A stretch of 64,000 nucleotides of DNA. It comes from Acidilobaceae archaeon (lineage in GTDB: Archaea > Thermoproteota > Thermoprotei_A > Sulfolobales > Acidilobaceae). Location: assembly GCA_027037535.1 (NCBI GenBank), contig JALVZQ010000005.1:124001-188000 (forward strand), read 5' to 3'. Below, one piece after another: positions 1-8,966 of this stretch. The notes under the pieces are model-generated. The model was given only the letters and a program-made list of their open reading frames with translations. It searched no databases and was not told the DNA's origin. The position numbers and the translations under genes are program-made. Numbering within the stretch: position 1 is the stretch's first letter; each line of letters starts with the position of its first letter.

Positions 1-175
1 CTTTCTGCAATACTAGTAGTCTTGCTAGTGTCGATGTGTCGAGATGACTTATCGCCGGTATTGGCAGTGTTATTATTTCGATGTCTATCTTATCGGCTAT
101 TTCTGGGTCTAGGTACTCTAATACGCTTTTTATTAGTGGCTCCGCGTTCTTACTGGTTACTATCCCTATCCTCAC
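1..175 (-). CDS. Dihydropteroate synthase-like protein, N-terminus (partial)
   Basis: A GTG-started reading frame on the minus strand runs off the left edge of the window; 58 residues are visible. They begin VRIGIVTSKNAEPLIKSVLE and continue with an alternation of hydrophobic strands and an ITLPIPAISHLDT stretch. This resembles the N-terminal domain (DUF6513 type) that precedes the TIM barrel in archaeal dihydropteroate-synthase-related proteins. The GTG is 10 bases past the deoC stop, with a GGAG ribosome-binding site just upstream, so the gene is probably co-transcribed with deoC. Only the N-terminal domain is visible, so the enzymatic assignment is an inference from this short piece. Confidence 0.5.
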   Translation of the reverse strand, partial: MRIGIVTSKNAEPLIKSVLEYLDPEIADKIDIEIITLPIPAISHLDTSTLARLLVLQK

Positions 176-185
176 GTCTGTTCTC

Positions 186-950
186 CTATGCTAACTGTTC
201 ATATAATCTCTTGTAGTCCCCGAGTATCCTAACCCCTGTACTGGTCCCTATCCTATGGGCTCCACTTGCTAAGGCTAGTATCATGTCAATTGCTGTTCTG
301 ATCCCTCCCGCGGCCTTTACTTTTAGACCATATTTCTCGGCGAGCTCTGATAATCGGAGAACCGTTCTTGGGTCTCCTCCCTTAGAATATACACCCGTAC
401 TGGTCTTGACATAGTCTGCACCAGCCTTGGCAGAAGCCTCTACAAGCATTGATAAAACTTTGTCCGATACTAGTGGCGCCATGACTATTATCTTGACAAT
501 CCCTATACCGTGTTCTTTCGCTGTTTCAACTAGTTCTCTCAACTCTTCCACTAGGTAATCGAGGTTACCTGATTCCGCCGCCCATATGGGGGCGACAATG
601 TCTATTTCTTCAACATAGCTAGAAACTGTTAGGATTTCTGCTCGTTTTGACTCGGCAGCCACCGCTCCAAGGGGAAAGCCTATAACCGTGCATAGCCGGG
701 CTCCTGAGCTCTTGGCTGCGTCATATACCCTATACACTAATGCTGAGGGGATCATTGCACAGTTGAGCCCGTATCCTGCTGTTTCTTCTATTAGTCTGAG
801 CGCATCTGGTATAGTTGTTCTAGGAGAGAGGAGAGTGTTATCAATGAGTCCTGCAGCCTCTTCTGGCGTTAGCTTTGATAGCGTTTTCTCGATAATGTCT
901 CTGAGTAAGGGGTCCTGCATACCGTATCCACCTATCATCCGAGTTTTCAT
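186..950 (-). CDS. deoC: Deoxyribose-phosphate aldolase
   Basis: 254-residue class I aldolase of the DeoC/DERA family, which splits 2-deoxyribose 5-phosphate into glyceraldehyde 3-phosphate and acetaldehyde in nucleoside catabolism. The Schiff-base lysine lies in VKTSTGV (about K182) and the second catalytic lysine in KAAGGIRT (about K212); the GFPLG loop is at about 91-95. The length is normal for the family. An internal Met at residue 11 is an alternative start. It is the first gene of a minus-strand pair with the dihydropteroate-synthase-like gene. Confidence 0.93.
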   Translation of the reverse strand: MKTRMIGGYGMQDPLLRDIIEKTLSKLTPEEAAGLIDNTLLSPRTTIPDALRLIEETAGYGLNCAMIPSALVYRVYDAAKSSGARLCTVIGFPLGAVAAESKRAEILTVSSYVEEIDIVAPIWAAESGNLDYLVEELRELVETAKEHGIGIVKIIVMAPLVSDKVLSMLVEASAKAGADYVKTSTGVYSKGGDPRTVLRLSELAEKYGLKVKAAGGIRTAIDMILALASGAHRIGTSTGVRILGDYKRLYEQLA

Positions 951-1183
951 ATTGTAGGCGTCTATTATTTTACATTATTAATCTATAACATTTGATTAGC
1001 CGGTTACCTGGTCCGCAGCGTCAAGAAAGATGTCTTTTGACGAGGAGGCTATAAGATTAGAATTAGGATATGTAGGTAGCTCCGTTGTAGGTCTCGGTAT
1101 ACGTATTTTCTCGCTGGAGCAGGGGGCTGATCTCCGGAAAAATCCTAGTATTTACTGTCGTGTTTATATTGTGTTAGAGGGTG

Positions 1184-1495
1184 TTAGGCTGCTTCCTTCT
1201 TGAGGCAGATCTCGATGCTGCTTACTCTCCTTGTCCTGGTCTGGCCTGTCTGTGGGTCTGTTATCGGTATTTCTTGGCTGCCGATCTCACAGCTTTCTAC
1301 TACTATGTTTACGCCCTTGGCGAATCTGTTTCTTACTATTTCTACTGCGTCGACTGCCTTGTTGATGTTGCGGCCTCTTGCTTTTACTACGACCTGGTTT
1401 GCGCCCTGGTCCACTAGATTCATTAGTATTGCGAGGACATAGCTCTGGATCGACTTCTTACCTATTCTTACCTCAGGTGCTCCTTCACATGCCAT
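1184..1495 (-). CDS. albA: Alba chromatin / nucleic-acid-binding protein
   Basis: 103-residue Alba-family protein, a small dimeric DNA- and RNA-binding protein that is a main chromatin component in Crenarchaeota. The diagnostic IGKKSIQSYV segment carries the lysine pair (about K13-K14) equivalent to the acetylation-regulated lysines of Sulfolobus Alba, followed by VVVKARGRNINKAVDAVE and IEICL. Length and start are typical. It is monocistronic. A 57-codon plus-strand frame (1030-1203) overlaps its 3' end and is not convincing as a gene. Confidence 0.95.
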   Translation of the reverse strand: MACEGAPEVRIGKKSIQSYVLAILMNLVDQGANQVVVKARGRNINKAVDAVEIVRNRFAKGVNIVVESCEIGSQEIPITDPQTGQTRTRRVSSIEICLKKEAA

Positions 1496-1603
1496 CTCTG
1501 TACACCTCTTTCCTGTTCTTAGCTGTTGGTTCGTTATTCATAGGGAGCTCCTTGGTGGTATTTAAGGATTTCCGGCCATATCCCAGTTGGTTGGGATAGG
1601 GAT

Positions 1604-2257
1604 ATGGGAATACTCTTAAATGTGCCGGGCACAAGTAAGGTCTTCGAGAGCCCAATAATCGTTATAGAGCACTTAGAATCTAAGCCTACACGTTGGCTCA
1701 TCGCCGAGTACATCGAATCCTATGAGGTGGCAAGAGAAAATGGACTCGAACTAGTGATATCACGAGTCCATGACCCAGTTCTGGCCTCTCTGCTCGATAA
1801 GAATGATATTCCTTACACGTATGTCTCTGCTAGAGAAATCGGTTGTTCTTCACCCTCAATAGTCATGGATCTCCGCGCGCCTAAACCACTTGAACCCTGG
1901 GAAGCTCATACGGCGGTATGTATAGTTATTGGAGGAATAATGGGGGATTATCCTCCCAGGGCTAGAGGACTATTGTTGCTCCATGATCTACCTGGTTTCT
2001 CCGCGAGGAACTTGGGGCCTGGACAGATGAGTATTCATACCTCTACGTGGGCTGTGGCGCAGGTTTATAGTGGGAAAAGAGTTCGTGATCTTGAGGTTGA
2101 TGGCCCGGCTGTGCTCTGGCTGGAGTCGCCTTTTGGACGGTATAGTGTTGAGCTTCCCTTCGTTTATCCTCTTGGCCGTAATGGTAGTCCTATTGTCCCT
2201 AAACGGATTAGGGATCTTCTCGAATCAGGTATAGTTTGGGATGAAGAGTACCTGTGA
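1604..2257 (+). CDS. SFM1/DUF431-family SPOUT methyltransferase
   Basis: 217-residue protein with the signature of the DUF431 family of SPOUT methyltransferases: IVIEHLESKPTRWLIAEY near residues 19-37, then GGIMGDYPPRARG at about 110-122 and LEVDGPAVLW. The yeast member Sfm1 methylates an arginine of ribosomal protein Rps3; archaeal members are usually annotated only as predicted SAM-dependent RNA methyltransferases. The knotted C-terminal SAM site corresponds to the GDYPP and LGPGQMS segments. It faces ilvA tail to tail, with 11 bases between the stops. The substrate in this organism is unknown. Confidence 0.8.
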   Translation: MGILLNVPGTSKVFESPIIVIEHLESKPTRWLIAEYIESYEVARENGLELVISRVHDPVLASLLDKNDIPYTYVSAREIGCSSPSIVMDLRAPKPLEPWEAHTAVCIVIGGIMGDYPPRARGLLLLHDLPGFSARNLGPGQMSIHTSTWAVAQVYSGKRVRDLEVDGPAVLWLESPFGRYSVELPFVYPLGRNGSPIVPKRIRDLLESGIVWDEEYL

Positions 2258-2268
2258 TGAAATAGTGC

Positions 2269-3495
2269 CTATTCGTACGAGTCCTCTTCCCAGAAATCGT
2301 ATCCCTCGTCTCTGAGCGTTTTAACTATTGTCTTTATTTTGTCTCTTCCAGGCGCTTCGAACGTTACGATTACCTTTGCATGCCATGCCGGTAGTCTTGG
2401 ATCTATTCTGTCATGTTGTATTCCTATCACGTTTCCTCTGTTCGAGGCTATTACTTCTAGGACTCTCCTCAGCTGGCCCGGGGCATCTGGAACGTATCCT
2501 GCTATGCGTGCAAGCCTGCCTTCGCGTCCTAAGCCTCTTAGGATTATCCTGTATATGTGGGTTAGATCTATGTTGCCTCCGCTTATTATCGCGACACTTG
2601 TTTTATCCCGTGTATCGACTCTCCCATATAGGAGTGCTGCTAGTGGAACAGCTCCTGCCCCTTCTGAGAGTACTTTTCCTCGCTCTAGGAGTAGATAGAT
2701 CGCATGGGCTATCTCGTCTTCTTCTACTGTTATCATCGAGTCTACTACTTTTGTCATTATCTTGAATGTTAGGTCGCCTAGTGTCTTTACAATTAGACCA
2801 TCTGCTATCGATACGCCTGGCCTTATTGTGACTGGTTTTCCTTCCTGTAGGGCGCGTGTTGCCTTGGGAGCTACACTTGGCTCGACTCCAATTACTTTCA
2901 CATAGGGCCTGTACTTCTTTAGAACCGATCCTATCCCCGAGATTAGTCCTCCTCCACCTACGGGTACAAGGACCTGGTCGAAGCTGTCTAATTGCTCCAT
3001 TATCTCGAAGGCTATTGTTCCTTGCCCAGCTATTACGTCTGGGTCGTTAAAAGCGTGCACCAGGTAGTATCCTTTCTCCTCTGCGATTTTTTGAGCCGCT
3101 TTAAGTGTCTCGTCAAACACTGTTCCCGCGAGCACCACTTCTGCTCCATATCCCTTTGTTGCTTCTATTTTGGCTATGGGGGCTCCTACAGGCATGACTA
3201 TTATTGATTTTAGACCAAATACAGATGCAGCATATGCTACTCCCTGAGCATGGTTTCCAGCGCTGGCGGCTACCACGCCATCATACTTGTCCTTTATCTT
3301 GTATACTTTGTAGAGGGCTCCTCTTACCTTAAATGCTCCCGTCTTCTGTAGGTTCTCGTATTTCAAGAAGACTTTTCCATTAGCCAATCGTGAGAAAGTC
3401 GATGATGCTTCTATTGGCGTTTTATGAACGTAGTCTCTTATTACTCTTAGCGCTTCTCTGCTCCGCTGAACTATATCGTTTACTAACTCGTCCAA
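2269..3495 (-). CDS. ilvA: Threonine dehydratase (threonine ammonia-lyase) with ACT domain
   Basis: 408 residues: a fold-type II PLP domain followed by a C-terminal ACT regulatory domain from about residue 330. The PLP-binding lysine is in TGAFKVRGA (about K56) and the phosphate-binding glycine loop is VGGGGLISG. It deaminates threonine (and serine) to 2-oxobutyrate, the first step of isoleucine synthesis or of threonine breakdown. It lies 33 bases downstream of ridA on the same strand. The pairing makes sense: the enamine released by this enzyme is the substrate RidA hydrolyses. Confidence 0.93.
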   Translation of the reverse strand: MDELVNDIVQRSREALRVIRDYVHKTPIEASSTFSRLANGKVFLKYENLQKTGAFKVRGALYKVYKIKDKYDGVVAASAGNHAQGVAYAASVFGLKSIIVMPVGAPIAKIEATKGYGAEVVLAGTVFDETLKAAQKIAEEKGYYLVHAFNDPDVIAGQGTIAFEIMEQLDSFDQVLVPVGGGGLISGIGSVLKKYRPYVKVIGVEPSVAPKATRALQEGKPVTIRPGVSIADGLIVKTLGDLTFKIMTKVVDSMITVEEDEIAHAIYLLLERGKVLSEGAGAVPLAALLYGRVDTRDKTSVAIISGGNIDLTHIYRIILRGLGREGRLARIAGYVPDAPGQLRRVLEVIASNRGNVIGIQHDRIDPRLPAWHAKVIVTFEAPGRDKIKTIVKTLRDEGYDFWEEDSYE

Positions 3496-3528
3496 TAGGG
3501 TAACCTCCTACACTTCTAGTATCGGCAG

Positions 3529-3939
3529 CTAATAGTGATCCTCTTGTATAGCCGGTATGTAGGCTATTGCTTCCATCTCGAGATCTGCTCCGAGCGGTAG
3601 ATTGCTTACTTCTACGACGACTCTTGCAGGTGGGACTCCTTTGAAATACTCAGAGTATACTTTGTTGAACTCCGAGAATTTACCTATGTCTTTTAGGTAC
3701 ACCGTTACCTTGACTACATCATCTAGTGTTCCTCCAGCCGCTTCGATTATTGCCTTTACGTTTTCTAGTACTCTGCGCGTCTTTTCTTCGAAGCTTCCCT
3801 CTATGAGCTCGCCTGTCGATGGATCTATTGGGATCTGTCCCGATACAAATAAGAACCCATCTACTAGGATCGCCTGGCTGTAAGGGCCGACGGGTCTAGG
3901 AGCCTGGTCCGTGTATATTGCTTGTTTTATAGAATTCAT
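3529..3939 (-). CDS. ridA: RidA-family reactive enamine/imine deaminase
   Basis: 136-residue YjgF/YER057c/UK114-family protein. Family markers are APRPVGPYSQAI, VSGQIPIDP, LENVKAIIEAAG and the PPARVVVEVSNLPLGADLEME segment, which includes the conserved arginine. The start chosen has GGAGG eight to nine bases upstream; an in-frame ATG 24 bases earlier would put the ribosome-binding site inside the coding region. RidA hydrolyses the 2-aminoacrylate and iminobutyrate made by threonine dehydratase, encoded by the next gene in the operon. Confidence 0.94.
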   Translation of the reverse strand: MNSIKQAIYTDQAPRPVGPYSQAILVDGFLFVSGQIPIDPSTGELIEGSFEEKTRRVLENVKAIIEAAGGTLDDVVKVTVYLKDIGKFSEFNKVYSEYFKGVPPARVVVEVSNLPLGADLEMEAIAYIPAIQEDHY

Positions 3940-4041
3940 CTCTTCTCCCTCCAAGAACATCAATTAAAATTATAGGATACTTATGGAGGGTTAAGAATGC
4001 TTGTATACCTCTAGGTTTGTCTCAGTGTACATGGGCTACCT

Positions 4042-4569
4042 CTAGTTCTCGTTTTCTATACTGGGACTTGTTTCTAACTGGTTATGATCCTCGTCTCTCG
4101 CCATGATCGATATCCCTATTAGGGAGCCTCCTACTATGAGGGGCGGGTATAGTAGAGCGGCGTAGCCCGTCATTATTATGGGTTGTGTGTCTATTTCCCA
4201 TAATTGTATTGTTATTTCTGAATTCATCTGTATTGAATAAACGTGGAGATAGTATTGCGATCCTTGCTTTACGGGGATCTGGACTGTTTTAGTTATTTGA
4301 CCGATAATGTTTTCTTCGTAGATAATGTTTCCTGCTTGATCTTTTATTATAAGATTCACCGATGTTCCCTGCCTTGATGTTATCTTGAGGTTGAAGGTGT
4401 TGGTTTTGGCCTCAGTAATTGAGGCTACTGCTCCTGATCCCGGTTGAAGAATATACGCGGAGTTAACGTGGAATATTATCTCGTCTGTTTTAATGATATT
4501 TCCTAGTGCCAGTACTAGGGCTATGAGTAAGACTCCAGACAGTAATAGGAGGAGCCTCCTTGAAACCAT
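4042..4569 (-). CDS. Membrane-anchored extracytoplasmic protein, unknown function
   Basis: 175 residues not recognised as a known family. An N-terminal positively charged and hydrophobic stretch (about residues 1-24) looks like a signal anchor. A beta-rich, Thr/Ser/Gln-rich extracytoplasmic middle follows, then a second hydrophobic segment (about 130-155) and a short acidic C-terminal tail. The layout of a short beta domain between two membrane segments suggests a cell-surface or envelope protein. It is followed by the small coiled-coil gene on the same strand, but the gap gives no clear operon signal. Confidence 0.6.
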   Translation of the reverse strand: MVSRRLLLLLSGVLLIALVLALGNIIKTDEIIFHVNSAYILQPGSGAVASITEAKTNTFNLKITSRQGTSVNLIIKDQAGNIIYEENIIGQITKTVQIPVKQGSQYYLHVYSIQMNSEITIQLWEIDTQPIIMTGYAALLYPPLIVGGSLIGISIMARDEDHNQLETSPSIENEN

Positions 4570-4625
4570 GTCTATTCTCCCTTATAGGCATTGTAGATAT
4601 TATTATGGAAAAACAGATAGTGAGG

Positions 4626-4799
4626 TTACTGTAGGCTTTTTGTGAATTCCTCTATTGCCTCTTGGTATTTTGAGAGTAGATCTTTTTTCTTTTCGTTGTA
4701 ATGATTCTCTAAACGTGATATTTTCTCGCTCTTGTATTTTTCGGCGTCCTCTCTTAGTTTTCTTGTTAGGTTTATCTTGAGGTCTTCTGGTAGGCTCAT
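4626..4799 (-). CDS. Small highly charged coiled-coil protein
   Basis: 57 residues starting MSLPEDLKINLTRKLREDAE and continuing as one long charged helix rich in Lys and Glu. A longer frame upstream (to 4904) overlaps the divergent gene at 4854 and looks unlikely. The helical, heptad-like composition resembles the N-terminal stalk helix of A-type ATPase E/H subunits, but it is far too short for subunit E and the similarity may be only compositional. The function is not assigned. Confidence 0.5.
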   Translation of the reverse strand: MSLPEDLKINLTRKLREDAEKYKSEKISRLENHYNEKKKDLLSKYQEAIEEFTKSLQ

Positions 4800-4853
4800 A
4801 ACTTTACACCATGTGTTCTCAATACTCGTAGCTACAATATAATTAATGTTACC

Positions 4854-5402
4854 ATGACGGGAGATATAGTGGGGAATACGTGGTTGGAGGAGAAAGTTAA
4901 TCAACCAAGCTTCAAGCTAAGGCTAAGAGTTGAGGGTATCAAGGTAGTTATCGACGAGTGCTTTGATAGGTCTTTCTGTGAGAGTCTTAGGGGTAGGGGC
5001 CTAATCATTGACGGCTTTCTAGAGGTTCTTGAAGCCGCCTATTTGGTTGCCAAGTGTATTATCTCGATAGGATCAGGGTGTGGATGGGTTGTTTCTCTCG
5101 ATTTGATATCGAGGGTTTCTCCTAGAGACATGGACTTGTTCTTCGTATATTATGATCTAAGAAAAAGAGGGCGTATTGTTATGAGAGGGTTCCGTCCTGG
5201 CACCCTGATTATGAGAAAAGGCTCTAAGGGGAGGCCTATCGAGATACTGGTGCTTAGAGAGGGTGTTCTCGTAGAGCTCGAAGATATTGTTGAGTGGAGC
5301 AGGCTTGCCTCCGGCGATGGAATGGATCCGGTTGTCGCTATTGTAGATGGTCATGGCAACGTAACCTATTATGAGGCTAGAGCTGTTAGGAGCTTCACTT
5401 AG
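4854..5402 (+). CDS. tRNA-splicing endonuclease, probable structural (non-catalytic) subunit
   Basis: 182 residues whose second half follows the EndA fold: VYYDLRKRGRIVMRGFRPG (about residues 99-117), a strand region, then DPVVAIVDGHGNVTYYEARAV. In catalytic EndA the glycine-rich segment is followed by a catalytic Tyr, then His and Lys. Here those positions read LIMRKG and EILVLREG, with no matching His. Crenarchaeal enzymes are heterotetramers of catalytic and structural subunits, so this is most likely the structural one. Its likely role is assembling the enzyme that removes introns such as that in the tRNA-Gln of this window. Confidence 0.7.
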   Translation: MTGDIVGNTWLEEKVNQPSFKLRLRVEGIKVVIDECFDRSFCESLRGRGLIIDGFLEVLEAAYLVAKCIISIGSGCGWVVSLDLISRVSPRDMDLFFVYYDLRKRGRIVMRGFRPGTLIMRKGSKGRPIEILVLREGVLVELEDIVEWSRLASGDGMDPVVAIVDGHGNVTYYEARAVRSFT

Positions 5403-5423
5403 CATTCAATATCATACATTACT

Positions 5424-6863
5424 CTATACGACAAGAAGTACGAGTACTAGTGCTATCAGTGAAGACGTGGCTGTAAAGTTTAGCCCTCTCCTATAAATGG
5501 ATGCTGCGAGAGGCGTTACCGGTGCCAGGACCATTAATGTGCCTGGATCTATGCTTGGACCCGTTATTCCTCCTAGTAGTGCGGCTGTTGAACCTATAAA
5601 GGATACTGCTTTTTCGAGCGTTACTAGTGCTATTATCGGGGCAATTATGCTTATTGCCTCGAGTAATATTGATTCGATCCATACTCTTCTGCGTATACTG
5701 TAGGCTTCGTCCAGTATTCTTGCTAGATCCGAGAGTGCTTCGCCTAGCCCTATTGAGCCTGCTATTCTACTAGCCCTTATCACTGCCTCAACTATTCCCT
5801 CGCCTACTGCTCTTGCCTCTTCGAGAGCCTCCATGTAGTCTTGCCCATATCGGGCTTTCTCCCCTGCTACCCTCAAGTTTATGAGTGCTTGTTCTTCTGA
5901 CTGCTTTATCTTGATATATGACAATTCTCCTAGGATAGATGAAAGGGCGACTGGAACAATAGCAATGTACTTGTATCCTAGCGTGATCATTATCACGCCG
6001 AGAGCGATGCCTGTTAATGTTATTAGCGGAATATGCCGTTTACGTGGTGTGTCGCCTATTCGTGGCCTCATTAATAACAAGGCGATGCCTGTCACTATTA
6101 CTGCCACGACTGGGAGGACAACGACGAATAATGCACTGTCTCCTCCTGCGAGGGGGAGTAGTGCGCCGATAGCTACTAGGCTTGTCACGGTTGCTTCGAC
6201 GCCTAGTTTACCTATTTGACTATAGTTCGCCCATGAGTCCCTTATTGCGTCAAGTGCCCTGCTGGTTATTCTCAAGGCTATCGATGCCCGGGTAGCACCT
6301 ATTGCTTGCAGGTTTAGGTATTCTGATAGGATTATCCTTAGCCTTCTTGACGGGGTGAGCTCCTGTAATTTCCTGAGGGACGATACAGGGTCTAGGCCTA
6401 GTCGTGTGAGCATCCTTAGCTTTGATGCTTCGTGTCGTGTCCATTTGAAGACGTCTCCGGGAACGTCTTCTAGGACGTCTGCTAGGTACTTTGGGTTACT
6501 CATGTATGGTATGAGGTAGAGTAAAAGGGCCGGTATCTCTGAGTCTATGCCTGATCCTTCGATGCTTCTCCATATTAATGGTAGAGCTTCAGCTATTACG
6601 TAGAATAGTAGACTTATCGCAGTTATGTAGAGCGCTGTATTTAGGTCGAGTAGGGCTATTATTGGAGCCGTTACCGATGCTATCGTAGAATAAGTTAAGA
6701 GAACTACTAGTATTATCCTGAGTTTTCCAGCGCTCATGGGACTTGTCTTTAGGGGATCTATTTTTATCGCCGTATATTCCGTTATGTGCTTATAATATTG
6801 TTCTAGTGGATAGGCTAAGCCCTCCAATATACTGAGAAGACCTGTAACTTGTTGTTTGCTCAT
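5424..6863 (-). CDS. TadC/GspF-like archaeal type IV pilus platform protein
   Basis: 479-residue polytopic membrane protein with hydrophobic clusters near residues 60-120, 215-300 and in the last 80 residues. The ends carry two type II secretion F-like cytoplasmic helical regions, for example the SRITSRALD-like and IRASRIAGSIGLGEALSDLARILDE segments. This arrangement is typical of FlaJ/TadC platform proteins. The start MSKQQVTGLL overlaps the ATPase stop (ATGA) and has a GGGGAGG ribosome-binding site. The longer frame to 7094 would lie inside the ATPase gene. It works with the adjacent ATPase to assemble the pilin encoded upstream. Confidence 0.85.
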   Translation of the reverse strand: MSKQQVTGLLSILEGLAYPLEQYYKHITEYTAIKIDPLKTSPMSAGKLRIILVVLLTYSTIASVTAPIIALLDLNTALYITAISLLFYVIAEALPLIWRSIEGSGIDSEIPALLLYLIPYMSNPKYLADVLEDVPGDVFKWTRHEASKLRMLTRLGLDPVSSLRKLQELTPSRRLRIILSEYLNLQAIGATRASIALRITSRALDAIRDSWANYSQIGKLGVEATVTSLVAIGALLPLAGGDSALFVVVLPVVAVIVTGIALLLMRPRIGDTPRKRHIPLITLTGIALGVIMITLGYKYIAIVPVALSSILGELSYIKIKQSEEQALINLRVAGEKARYGQDYMEALEEARAVGEGIVEAVIRASRIAGSIGLGEALSDLARILDEAYSIRRRVWIESILLEAISIIAPIIALVTLEKAVSFIGSTAALLGGITGPSIDPGTLMVLAPVTPLAASIYRRGLNFTATSSLIALVLVLLVV

Positions 6864-8299
6864 ATTATGCTCGCCTCCCCATACTTTGATATATAGAACT
6901 CTCTGAGCTTCGCGTAGAATGTCTCTGGAGAGGCCCCCGAGTGTATCGTTAGGAACTGTGTTCTTTCTCTTAGCTCTTGTTCCAGCATGCTCGCGGGCAT
7001 GCCTAGCTTTTCCCATGCTTCGTGGAGCCTGTGAGACAGGGTGACTAGTTCTCCGGGGTCCCGTGGTTCTGTTAGGTCTCCATGAGGAATCCACCTGAAT
7101 ATCTCTACTAGTTCTTCGTCGGCTACTTCCGCTATACCTATGAGTCTACGGATGGCTCTTCCTCCAGGTATAGGGATTCTTCTTACATGGACTATCGCTG
7201 TTATAACTTTGAGGAACAAGGACGGTAAGCTTATGGGTTCTAGTCTCAGTCTTAGAATAGCGCCTTCCGGGCTGTCCGCGTGGAACGTCGTTATTGTTCC
7301 GTGCCCGCTTGCTGCTGCCTGTGCCAGGAGTTTTGCTTCTCTTCCTCTTACTTCTCCTACTATTATATGGTCTGCTCTTCTGCGTAGGCTGAACTTTAGT
7401 AGGTCTTCCAGTGTTATTTCTGGGGCTTCTCCTCCTGGTGTTGAGGGTCTCGCTATCAGGCTGTCCCAGTGGGCGTGGGGGAGTCTTATTTCTGGAGTGT
7501 CTTCTATTGTTATTATACGATGGTATGGAGGGATTAGTCCGGCGAGTGATTGTAGGAGTGTGGTTTTCCCGGAGCCCATGTTTCCGATTATTATAATGAA
7601 GCTCCTTGCTTCTACTAGTATCCATAGATAGGCTGCTGTTAGAGGGTCTATTACCTTGGATGCTATTAGGTCAGCCATTGTTATGGGTTTGTCGGGGTAT
7701 TTTCTTATTACTGCGGTGCTCCCGAATCTGCTTATTTCTCGTGTGAACGTTACTGCGATCCTATGTCCTTCTTCTGTTAGTCCTTCAGCGTATGGGTTTG
7801 CTATGCTTATTATTCTACCTGCTTTTCTTGCTAGCTGGAGTGATAGGCTATCGGCTTCTTGCCGGGTCAGGTAGATGTCTACGTCTATCCATCTGCTTGG
7901 CTGGAATCTGTGTATAACTGCTACAGGCCTATAGGGTCCGTCGACTGCTATTTCTTCGATGTGTGGGTCTATTATGAGCGGGTATATTCTTCCATATCCG
8001 CTCTTGTATTTCTCATAGTAATATCTTTCTTCGAGGGTCTGGGGCCTGTCTAGGCCCGCTATTATTTCTTTTAGTATCTGTTCATCCGGCATCGGTGGCT
8101 CGTTTATTCTGAGTCTTGCGAGTCCTGATGCATCCTTGTACATGATATATGTTGCTGGCCCTACACTGTATTTTGCTATTATTGATTCTATGTCTGGTAT
8201 CTGTGCTTTTTGATGATGTTCGTGTATTGTATTTTGTGTTAGTGTCGTTGTATGTTTTCTTTTTGCTTTTTCTAGAAGGCGGATCATTATTTTCCTCAT
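6860..8299 (-). CDS. TadA/GspE-type secretion ATPase of the pilus operon
   Basis: 479-residue type II/IV secretion ATPase. It shows the Walker A loop GNMGSGKTTL (about residues 238-247), an Asp box ITIEDTPEIRLPH, the Walker B-like HIIVGEVRGREA and a histidine box GHGTITTFHAD. An N-terminal domain of about 130 residues precedes the RecA-like core. It powers extrusion of pilin subunits from the inner face of the membrane. It lies between the pilin gene and the platform gene in one minus-strand operon. Confidence 0.92.
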   Translation of the reverse strand: MRKIMIRLLEKAKRKHTTTLTQNTIHEHHQKAQIPDIESIIAKYSVGPATYIMYKDASGLARLRINEPPMPDEQILKEIIAGLDRPQTLEERYYYEKYKSGYGRIYPLIIDPHIEEIAVDGPYRPVAVIHRFQPSRWIDVDIYLTRQEADSLSLQLARKAGRIISIANPYAEGLTEEGHRIAVTFTREISRFGSTAVIRKYPDKPITMADLIASKVIDPLTAAYLWILVEARSFIIIIGNMGSGKTTLLQSLAGLIPPYHRIITIEDTPEIRLPHAHWDSLIARPSTPGGEAPEITLEDLLKFSLRRRADHIIVGEVRGREAKLLAQAAASGHGTITTFHADSPEGAILRLRLEPISLPSLFLKVITAIVHVRRIPIPGGRAIRRLIGIAEVADEELVEIFRWIPHGDLTEPRDPGELVTLSHRLHEAWEKLGMPASMLEQELRERTQFLTIHSGASPETFYAKLREFYISKYGEASII

Positions 8300-8382
8300 T
8301 CTGTTATCCCTCTAGAGGAGGAATGAATGATTGGAATAGTGCCAATCCGGGAAAAATATCGGGGGCTTCATAGTTTGCTTGG

Positions 8383-8817
8383 TTATCCGATCGTTATGGG
8401 TTCTGTCTGGTATTGTTGTCCATTTACTGTATACTGTACTATTACTGCTTCAGGTACTGTGGATGCTGTGAATAGGAAGGTGTTTTTCTCGCCTGAGGGT
8501 ATTGATGCTGGTAGCGTGGTGTCTTGGGTGGGTGTTATAGTCGATATTGTGCCGTTGGAATATACTGCTTTAGCCCCGGTTACTTGTATCTCTGTATCGT
8601 ATCCGTTGGAGACTGTTACATATACTAGGCTTTGTCCGTTGTCTAGTTGTATTAGGTCTGCTGTTATAGTGAGGCCTTCGGCCATGTTCTGTGCCTTGTT
8701 GATGCTGTTCTGGAAGTATTGGTAGACGAGCATTCCACCTACTATTGTTGCGCTTATTAATACTACTGTAGCTACTAGTGGGGAGAGACCTTTCCTCTTT
8801 AGCCGTGCTCTCTGCAT
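8383..8817 (-). CDS. Type IV pilin-like secreted subunit
   Basis: 144 residues with a class III signal peptide: basic RARLKRKG, then LSPLVATVVLISATIVGG as a hydrophobic helix. Cleavage by the archaeal prepilin peptidase would fall after the glycine. The remainder is beta-rich, with many Thr/Ser/Asn residues and several N-glycosylation sequons. It is the first gene of the operon with the TadA ATPase and TadC, so it is probably the main structural pilin. Confidence 0.85.
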   Translation of the reverse strand: MQRARLKRKGLSPLVATVVLISATIVGGMLVYQYFQNSINKAQNMAEGLTITADLIQLDNGQSLVYVTVSNGYDTEIQVTGAKAVYSNGTISTITPTQDTTLPASIPSGEKNTFLFTASTVPEAVIVQYTVNGQQYQTEPITIG

Positions 8818-8966
8818 TTTCTCGACCTCTGTTTTATCGTCGTTATGGGAGTATGTGGTTAGAAACTAATGTTTTTTAGAATTATTATTAGAATAAATAA
8901 TAGGGACCCTCTCCTTTCCGAGAATAATAAATCTCCAACCACACATAAACACCGCGGTGGTTCCAG

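Noticed and set aside
1030-1203. 57-codon plus-strand ORF upstream of and overlapping Alba
   Set aside because: It overlaps the 3' end of a certain gene, lacks a good ribosome-binding site, and its second half is antisense to Alba coding sequence.
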